From Anaerolineae bacterium (lineage in GTDB: Bacteria; Chloroflexota; Anaerolineae; Aggregatilineales; UBA3940): a stretch of 7,958 nucleotides of DNA. The translations under genes and the position numbers were made by a program. Position 1 is the stretch's first letter. Each line of letters opens with the position of its first letter. Location: positions 1-7,958 of the forward strand of contig JADZAD010000244.1 of the NCBI GenBank assembly GCA_020852775.1, written 5' to 3'. Below the pieces are notes generated by a model that ran no database searches, was not told the DNA's origin, and saw only the letters and a list, made by a program, of their open reading frames with translations. Of the stretch, positions 1 to 5,237 are shown piece by piece.

Positions 1-177
1 ATATACCTTGACTGCGGCCTTGATGACGAACGTGCCTGGCGCGCGGCGGATTTGCATGCGGCGCTGAAGGCGCGCCATATTCCTCATACCTACACCTGCC
101 GTCCGGGCCAGTACGGGCCGGACTACTGGCGGGCGAATCTCGCAGAATACATCGGCTTCTATGCCGCGGGATGGTGA
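1..177 (+). CDS. Esterase / alpha-beta hydrolase, PF00756 type, C-terminal fragment
   Basis: Only the last 58 codons and the TGA stop are in the window; the 5' part lies outside. The reading frame opens with IYLDCGLDDE and ends with YIGFYAAGW. This matches the C-terminal end of the putative esterase family (enterochelin esterase / S-formylglutathione hydrolase-like): a strand ending in D-C-G-x-x-D that carries the catalytic Asp, a helix, an IPHTY strand, then a P-G-x-H-x-x-x-Y-W motif that normally carries the catalytic His, and a closing helix. Here the last motif reads PGQYGPDYW, so the position expected to be His is Tyr. The family members hydrolyse esters or thioesters; no substrate can be named from this fragment. 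The stop overlaps the next gene's start by 7 bases (ATGGTGA), so the two are probably translated from one message. The family call is fairly safe; catalytic activity is uncertain. Confidence 0.72.
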   Translation: MYLDCGLDDERAWRAADLHAALKARHIPHTYTCRPGQYGPDYWRANLAEYIGFYAAGW

Positions 178-1874
178 AAGTGGCCAGACAAACGCGCTTG
201 AACCGGGCGGCTTCCGCCCTGATTGCCCTGATGCTGGCAGGATGTGCCGTGCCGGTGGTCCCAGCCGCTCCGGCGGCTGAGGCCCCGGCGGCTGCTGCTT
301 CAGCGACCCCGGAAGTGCCAGGGCTGACTGCCCCGCCATCCGCTCAACCGGCATTCTTTGTCCAGCCGGGGACGCCGCCGGAGATCGTCGAGCGCATCTC
401 CCCGGTGCTGGCGCAGGCCGGCCTTGTCCAGACCGAGAACGCTGACGCCGCCGATCTGACGGTGATGCCCAACCCCGGCCCGGACGCTGCCCTCAGCGCG
501 CAGTGGGTCTATGCGGTCGCCACACCCTTTCCTACCGTGCCGGATGGCATCGAGTTCGGTGCTCTGCAGTCCTACTGGCAGACGGGAGACGCCTCACGCC
601 TGCCTTTCTCCGCCCCACCGAAGATCGTCGTTACTTCTGACGCCGCCACCATCCTGATAACGCTGCTCGGTGCGCCCTATGACAGCAACGCCCTGCTGAT
701 TGCCAGCCCCGCGGACGCCGCAGACATCGCCTGGGCCAATCAGCCCGCACTCGGTGTGCTGGCCTTTGAGTCACTGGAGCCGCGCTGGAAGGTGCTGGCC
801 CTCGATGGTCGTTCGGTGCTCGACCGGGGGCTTGATCTGAGCGCCTATCCGCTGACAATCCCGGTCGGCGTGATCGCTCGCACAGAGGCTGGCCGTCAGG
901 CGGCGGAGTCCCTGCGGAGCAGCCGCGCATGGCCCACCACCAACCGTGACCCGGCGAAGATCGTGAACGTGGTGCTCACCGGGACGACTGCGATCGCGCG
1001 GGCCACCGCGATGCAGGTCGAACTCAAGGGCATCGACTTCCCGGCGGCCAACATACTGCCGTTCTTCGCGGATGCCGACATCCTGCATACCAGCAATGAA
1101 TCCTCGTATGCGGTGGACTGCCCGGAGCCGGACTGGTTCGGTGAGCCAACGTTCTGCTCGCAGAAGGACTACTTCACGCTGCTCCAGAACATTGGGCTGG
1201 ACATCGTTGACCTGACGGGCAATCACATCAAGGACTGGGGCGACGCCTCGCTGCTCTACACGCTTGACCTGTACGATACGAACAGCCTACCCTATTATGG
1301 CGGTGGGCGCGACCTGGCCGATTCGCGGACTCCGCGTATCCTCACGACGCCGGACGGCACGCGCTTCGCCTTCGTCGGCTGTAACTCCGCCGGGCCGTTC
1401 CCCGTCTGGGCGACTGACGCCACACCCGGCGCGGCCCCGTGTGACGACTGGAGCGCGATCACCGCGCAGGTCAGCTCTCTTAAAGCTAATGGGCAGGCCG
1501 ACGTGGTGATAGTCACCCTGCAATACCTTGAGACGCCGAGCTACGAAGCGACCGGGCAGCAGATCGCGGACTTCGACGCGCTGGCGAACGCCGGGGCGGA
1601 CATCGTGAGCGGCAGCCAGGCGCACCAGCCGCAGGGCTTCGGCTTCCCCGGCGGTCGTTTCGTGCACTACGGCATTGGTAATCTGTTCTTTGACCAGATG
1701 GACTATATCGAGAACCGGCAGATGTTTGCCGACAAGCATGTCTTCTACGAGGGGCGGCACATCTCGACGATCCTGTTCACCGGGATGAACGAGGAATGGG
1801 CACAGCCGCGCCCGATGACCGCCGAGGAACGGGCTGACTTTCTGGCGACGATCTTCGACGTGAGCGCGTGGTAG
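171..1874 (+). CDS. CapA-family (PGA_cap) lipoprotein with N-terminal binding-protein-like domain
   Basis: This is a 567-residue exported protein. Residues 1-25 form a lipoprotein signal peptide: basic start, hydrophobic core and the lipobox L22-A-G-C25, so it should be anchored by Cys25 outside the cytoplasmic membrane. An Ala/Pro-rich linker runs to about residue 60. Residues about 60-255 look like a periplasmic-binding-protein-like fold (the LAFESLEPRWKVLALDG stretch near 197-213 is typical); this is a fold impression only. Residues about 265-540 are the CapA metallophosphatase-like domain: SNE at 308-310, TGNHIKDWG at 349-357, GSQAHQPQGF at 481-490 and HYGIGNLFFD at 499-508. Several classical ligand positions differ: the usual G-D is G271-T272, the usual H-W-G is L450-Q-Y, and the H-P-H motif is Q483-A-H485. 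CapA proteins are linked to poly-gamma-glutamate or related envelope functions, but no capB/capC neighbour is seen, so the role is open. The ATG at 171 lies in the upstream stop and has no strong Shine-Dalgarno, suggesting translational coupling; GTG at 174 is an alternative start. Confidence 0.88.
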   Translation: MVKVARQTRLNRAASALIALMLAGCAVPVVPAAPAAEAPAAAASATPEVPGLTAPPSAQPAFFVQPGTPPEIVERISPVLAQAGLVQTENADAADLTVMPNPGPDAALSAQWVYAVATPFPTVPDGIEFGALQSYWQTGDASRLPFSAPPKIVVTSDAATILITLLGAPYDSNALLIASPADAADIAWANQPALGVLAFESLEPRWKVLALDGRSVLDRGLDLSAYPLTIPVGVIARTEAGRQAAESLRSSRAWPTTNRDPAKIVNVVLTGTTAIARATAMQVELKGIDFPAANILPFFADADILHTSNESSYAVDCPEPDWFGEPTFCSQKDYFTLLQNIGLDIVDLTGNHIKDWGDASLLYTLDLYDTNSLPYYGGGRDLADSRTPRILTTPDGTRFAFVGCNSAGPFPVWATDATPGAAPCDDWSAITAQVSSLKANGQADVVIVTLQYLETPSYEATGQQIADFDALANAGADIVSGSQAHQPQGFGFPGGRFVHYGIGNLFFDQMDYIENRQMFADKHVFYEGRHISTILFTGMNEEWAQPRPMTAEERADFLATIFDVSAW

Positions 1875-1888
1875 CCTCAGTGCGCGCT
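1863..1888. terminator. Possible bidirectional hairpin across two convergent stop codons
   Basis: AGCGCG at 1863-1868 pairs perfectly with CGCGCT at 1883-1888 across a 14-base loop. The loop holds the CapA stop (1872-1874) and the stop of the opposing transporter gene (1877-1879). A 6-bp all-but-one GC stem in exactly this place could slow RNA polymerase from both sides. No T-run follows on either strand, so it is not a classical intrinsic terminator, and short GC stems arise often by chance in such DNA. Confidence 0.3.
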
Positions 1889-3034
1889 GCGGAACAGCCG
1901 CCAGTGCAGGAGCGCGGTCGAGAGCAGCAGCGCCTGAATGACCAACAGTGCCCGGCCCGGGTCGAGCCGGTCGCCGAGCACCCCGGTGATCACGGCTATC
2001 ACCGCGAAGAACAGGCTCCCACCCAGCGCGTTCAGTGAGGCCATCGTTGCTCGCTGCGCGTTGCTGAACTCGCGTTGGAGCAGATCGTTCTGCGCGATCA
2101 TAGACAGGCCAAAGAACAGTGAACCGGCAGAGATCAGCGCAGGTGAAGCCGGTGTGGGAAAGGCCGTCGCGATGATGCCCGCTACCCGGTTATAGGCATC
2201 GTCCGCCAGCAGCACCCGCAGCGCCCCGAAGCGCCGTATCACGCGCCCGGCGAAGGCGAACCCGATAGTCGCCATACCGTTTGCCAGCGCGCGCGCCAGC
2301 CCGATCGCCCAGATCGGCCAGAGCGTGGCGAAGAACGCCACGTTGAACTGGTGCGCGGTCTCGCCCAGCCCGAAGGCCAGGATCGACGACAGACTCAGCA
2401 GGCGCAGGCGCGGGTTCATGCGGAAAATTTGCAGCGCGTCACGCAGATGGCTGTAGGCCGTTGCCTCACGTGCTGCCTGCCGCGGGAGCTCAGTGAGGAA
2501 CAGGGCGACCAGCAGGCAGGCAGCCTGCGCGGCGGAGGAGAGCCATAACGTCAGTGTGAAAGAGCGCGTGGCGACCAGCCCGCCGAGCAATGCCGAACTC
2601 GCCAGCGCGATCTGATACATCGCACTGGTACGTCCCAGTGTATGCGCGTATTCCCCCTGTCGTCCGTTCAGCGCGAGGCTGTCGTAGATCAGCGCGTCGT
2701 TGTTCCCACTCCAGAAGGCCCGTGCCAGCCCCTCAACCACCGCCCCGGCGATCAGCACCAGGTAAGTCCCACCGAGCGCGTAGAGCACCAGTGCGCTCAG
2801 GCTGGCGATCGCACCGAGGATCAGCGTCATGCGCCGCCCGATGAGATCAGAGACGAGCGCCGTCGGCACTTCGAAGATCGCCGCACTCAGCATCCCGACG
2901 GAGAACACGCTCATCCCCAGCGCGAGTGAGCCACTGACCTGCGTGAAGTACAGTGCCGCGACCGGCGAATACAGCCGGAAATCGGTAAAGAAGTTGATCC
3001 AGTACATCAGCCGGATGTTGCGGTGTGTCTGCAT
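1877..3034 (-). CDS. MFS transporter, 12-helix type
   Basis: The product is a 385-residue, strongly hydrophobic protein with alternating membrane helices and short loops, typical length for a major facilitator superfamily secondary transporter in the cytoplasmic membrane. The loop between helices 2 and 3 has the MFS motif A variant SDLIGRRMTL (62-71), preceded by FEVPTAL. A second recognisable stretch, FWSGNNDALIYDSL at 107-120, occurs in a group of poorly characterised MFS exporters. A charged central loop (about 183-208) separates the two six-helix halves, and RFG at 268-270 echoes motif A in the second half. The substrate cannot be told; small-molecule export is plausible. The frame is open up to 3196, but I chose the ATG at 3034 because the extra 54 residues are non-membrane, Pro/Cys-rich sequence lying across the divergent promoter, while MQTHRNIRLMYW leads directly into helix 1. 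A GGAG lies 14 bases upstream, rather far. The gene stops 2 bases from the CapA stop. Confidence 0.9.
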   Translation of the reverse strand: MQTHRNIRLMYWINFFTDFRLYSPVAALYFTQVSGSLALGMSVFSVGMLSAAIFEVPTALVSDLIGRRMTLILGAIASLSALVLYALGGTYLVLIAGAVVEGLARAFWSGNNDALIYDSLALNGRQGEYAHTLGRTSAMYQIALASSALLGGLVATRSFTLTLWLSSAAQAACLLVALFLTELPRQAAREATAYSHLRDALQIFRMNPRLRLLSLSSILAFGLGETAHQFNVAFFATLWPIWAIGLARALANGMATIGFAFAGRVIRRFGALRVLLADDAYNRVAGIIATAFPTPASPALISAGSLFFGLSMIAQNDLLQREFSNAQRATMASLNALGGSLFFAVIAVITGVLGDRLDPGRALLVIQALLLSTALLHWRLFRSAH

Positions 3035-3047
3035 GGCCTGGTAATCA

Positions 3048-3058
3048 GCTCCAGGAGC
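3048..3058. repeat. Perfect 11-bp palindrome in the divergent intergenic region
   Basis: GCTCC-A-GGAGC is a perfect inverted repeat with a one-base centre. It sits in the 5' leader of the transporter gene, covering its GGAG ribosome-binding candidate, and just upstream of the -10 of the protease gene, near where a -35 would be. The one-base centre is too small for an RNA hairpin loop, so if it matters it would be as a DNA operator. It could be chance. Confidence 0.35.
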
Positions 3059-3073
3059 GTGTAAAGGGCAGGG

Positions 3074-3085
3074 TGCTATTATAAT
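3074..3085 (+). promoter_or_regulatory. Promoter -10 region for the metalloprotease gene
   Basis: TATAAT (3080-3085) is a perfect -10 box. Overlapping it, TGC at 3074-3076 followed by TATTAT (3077-3082) gives an extended -10. No good -35 is seen at 16-18 bp spacing, so the extended -10 may carry the activity. Transcription would start near 3090, giving a leader of roughly 47 bases before the ATG at 3138. This rules out the in-frame ATG at 3084, which lies inside the box. Confidence 0.5.
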
Positions 3086-3107
3086 GGGTACGAGCCCCGG
3101 CTGGCAC
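3078..3107 (-). promoter_or_regulatory. Promoter for the MFS transporter gene, sharing the -10 palindrome
   Basis: The bases 3078-3085 read ATTATAAT on both strands, so the reverse strand also has a perfect TATAAT (3083 down to 3078). A four-of-six -35 match, GTGCCA, lies at 3107-3102 with an 18-bp spacer. The start point would be near 3071, leaving a leader of about 37 bases to the ATG at 3034. The two genes would then compete for one -10 element. Confidence 0.45.
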
Positions 3108-3125
3108 CGGGCACATGTTGCAGGT

Positions 3126-3130
3126 AAGGA
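3126..3130 (+). promoter_or_regulatory. Ribosome-binding site that fixes the metalloprotease start
   Basis: AAGGA at 3126-3130 lies 7 bases before the ATG at 3138, ideal Shine-Dalgarno spacing. It supports this ATG over the in-frame ATG at 3084, whose extra 18 residues would also delay the signal peptide. Confidence 0.7.
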
Positions 3131-3137
3131 CGGGTGG

Positions 3138-5237
3138 ATGAGGGGTTGGTGGCTGAAGGTGATGCTTGCGATAGCGATTGGGCTGCTGGTGAGCATTGCC
3201 GTGCCTCATTCTTCTGCCGCGCAGGGAGAAGTGGATGGTGACGGTCGCCCGATCCTGCCTGAGGCACAGGCCTACCCCACTACGCACTTCCTGATCCACT
3301 ATACGCTGGTCGGGGCGAGCGCCGTCCCCGCCACCGATGCGGACATCAGCGGTACTTCTGACTTCGTTGAGTTCGTCGGCAGCGCGCTGGAGGATGCCTA
3401 CACAATTCAGATTACGGAAATGGGCTGGGCTGTCCCACCTATCGACGGCATGATCGGTGGGGACGATCGTATTGACGTGTACCTGGGTGATCTGCTCAGT
3501 ATCGGCGTGGCGGGGCTGGTTGCGCCTGATGGCGGTTTCGTTGGCGATAATCCTCTCACGGATGCGCCTGAGCGGAATGCCTCTTTCGTGTTCATGGTCC
3601 TCGACAACGACTTCGCTGAAGCCGGTTCGTCGGACGCGGAGCAGTTGACCTATGCCCGCTCGACCATCATGCATGAGTTCAACCATGTGCTTCAGAGCGG
3701 CTATGATGCGCTGGACCCTCACTTCTGGATGTACGAAGCCGGCGCGACGTGGATGGAATATCAGATCATGGGTGAGGCGTCAGGCACGCCCGGCTACCTG
3801 CCGCTTATCGTGCAGAACACCGACCTGTGCCTGCCTGCTCACAGCAGCCGCGCTGGTGAGGGCCTGCGCTGGTACGCCTCGTGGCTGTTCCTGCGCTACC
3901 TCTCGGAACAGTTCGGCCCCGAGGTTGTCCGCTCCGTCTGGGAGAACATGCGCCTGCAGGATGCCTACGAAGCTATCGACACGGCGCTGGCCCCTTATGA
4001 TACGTCGCTTGAGCAGGAAATGATCGGGTTTGCCGTGCATAATCTGCTGCGGCAGTATGACAATGGCATGGACTATCCGCCCCTGCGCCTTGAAGGCGTG
4101 ACCAGTGCGGCAGAGCGCAGCTTCACCCCGTCTGACGGCGTACAGAGCTTCGGCGCGGATGTCATCCGCATAGACGGCGACCGCCCGGTGGACGTGCGCG
4201 TGCGTGACTTCGAAGTGCCGCTCACGGTGGTCGCGGTTGGGGTACGACAGGCAGACGGCGCATCTGTCGCCGACCTGTACGCCCTGAGCGGCGACCAGCC
4301 GCTGGTGATCGACCTTGCCCGCTACGAGCAGGCGTACCTCATCGTGCAGAATAACGAACGTGCCGTCAGTGAAGATGCATGTACCTTCGCGCCTTACACT
4401 GTCGAAGTCAGCCAGACTCAGGCGGAGCCGTCTGCACTGCTTGAGACGCTCGAAGCCCCATACTACACCCTGCCGCTGGAGGGTGCGTTCAGGTTTGAAC
4501 AGCCGGATGGCCCACCCCCGGATGAGCCATTTGTCTCCGCGGATGGCAAATACGCCGCCGAGCCGGACGGCATCGATCTGCCGTATACGCTGCTGATCCC
4601 GCTCGATCTGCCAGATGGCTATACCTTCGACCTTGCCAGTATTCGTGACCCCGGGGAATTCGGTCAGTTAGAGGAATATTACGCGCCGGGGAGTGAGCCT
4701 GCCGCGTCATTTGACTACACCAGCGCGGATGGTGCTTACTGGATCGGTGTGGTGCAGAGCCCTGGCCCGTACCAGACGCTGGCTGAGTGGCTGGATGACA
4801 TTGACTACCAGACGCCGGGGGAGATACAGATGGTGGATGGTGTCGATGTGCTGGTTGAAGACCTCACCCGCGGCGGCGAAACGTGGATCAGCGCAACGCT
4901 TATCGTCGATCATACCTTCATCGTCGTCGATGGCAGCGAAGGCCAGGCCCCTGTGCTGGAGATGGTCAGAGAGATTATCCGGGTTGCCCGGCCGCCTGCC
5001 TCCGCGCCCCGCTTTCCGACCCCTGTCCCTGCGCCGGTGTATCCGCCCGGCCTCTCGCCCGGGCCGTACCCGCCGGGCCTGCCGCCTGAACTCCGGGCGC
5101 AGCCAGCCCGCCCTGCGGACGCCATGGCGTCATTCGTCGTAGTGCTGGCCGGGATGTGTGTATTCTCAACCGTGATGCTTGGCGTGATGGCGCTGCTGAT
5201 CCTGGTGGTCGGGGTGGGCTTCAGGGGGCGGGACTAG
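3138..5237 (+). CDS. Secreted, C-terminally anchored HEXXH metalloprotease (MXAN_6640-like)
   Basis: This is a 699-residue protein. Residues 1-28 form a Sec signal peptide (basic start, hydrophobic 8-21, SSAAQ near the cut). Residues about 45-310 are the predicted protease: H179-E-F-N-H183 is a zincin motif, and E200 in W-M-Y-E-A-G-A-T-W-M-E is the likely third zinc ligand, as in gluzincins. The short HEXXH-to-Glu spacing and this EA.ATWME pattern resemble the MXAN_6640 family of putative metalloproteases. Residues about 320-425 look beta-rich; C231 and C415 are the only ectodomain cysteines and could form a disulfide. Residues about 435-617 form a further alpha/beta domain of the kind seen in exported or anti-sigma-like proteins; I cannot name it firmly. 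A Pro-rich spacer (618-660) holds YPPGL twice. One membrane helix (about 664-694) and the tail RGRD end the protein, giving a type I topology with the protease outside. Substrate unknown. The last 17 bases overlap the opposing sensor gene. Confidence 0.87.
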   Translation: MRGWWLKVMLAIAIGLLVSIAVPHSSAAQGEVDGDGRPILPEAQAYPTTHFLIHYTLVGASAVPATDADISGTSDFVEFVGSALEDAYTIQITEMGWAVPPIDGMIGGDDRIDVYLGDLLSIGVAGLVAPDGGFVGDNPLTDAPERNASFVFMVLDNDFAEAGSSDAEQLTYARSTIMHEFNHVLQSGYDALDPHFWMYEAGATWMEYQIMGEASGTPGYLPLIVQNTDLCLPAHSSRAGEGLRWYASWLFLRYLSEQFGPEVVRSVWENMRLQDAYEAIDTALAPYDTSLEQEMIGFAVHNLLRQYDNGMDYPPLRLEGVTSAAERSFTPSDGVQSFGADVIRIDGDRPVDVRVRDFEVPLTVVAVGVRQADGASVADLYALSGDQPLVIDLARYEQAYLIVQNNERAVSEDACTFAPYTVEVSQTQAEPSALLETLEAPYYTLPLEGAFRFEQPDGPPPDEPFVSADGKYAAEPDGIDLPYTLLIPLDLPDGYTFDLASIRDPGEFGQLEEYYAPGSEPAASFDYTSADGAYWIGVVQSPGPYQTLAEWLDDIDYQTPGEIQMVDGVDVLVEDLTRGGETWISATLIVDHTFIVVDGSEGQAPVLEMVREIIRVARPPASAPRFPTPVPAPVYPPGLSPGPYPPGLPPELRAQPARPADAMASFVVVLAGMCVFSTVMLGVMALLILVVGVGFRGRD
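5040..5087 (+). repeat. Proline-rich spacer with repeated YPPGL in the metalloprotease
   Basis: Residues 635-650 of the protease read YPPGLSPGPYPPGLPP, two YPPGL units joined by a proline-rich link. It lies between the last folded domain and the membrane helix and probably acts as a stiff spacer holding the enzyme away from the membrane. Confidence 0.6.

Noticed and set aside
1287..1760. - strand open frame (157 codons) opposite the CapA domain
   Set aside because: Antisense to well-conserved CapA motifs, with no start context or domain of its own.
3096..3111. CCCGG/CCGGG stem in the protease leader as a riboswitch or terminator
   Set aside because: Only 5 bp with a 6-base loop, no T-run and no known riboswitch layout; expected by chance in such DNA.
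3084..3137. Earlier in-frame ATG for the metalloprotease
   Set aside because: It lies inside the TATAAT box and would bury the signal peptide; AAGGA 7 bases before the ATG at 3138 is far better.
3035..3196. N-terminal 54-residue extension of the MFS transporter
   Set aside because: It crosses the divergent promoter region, is not membrane-like, and the ATG at 3034 leads directly into the first helix.
3045..3722. Long - strand open frame (225 codons) opposite the protease start
   Set aside because: It would run across the divergent promoter and opposite a signal peptide and HEXXH domain; no recognisable protein features.
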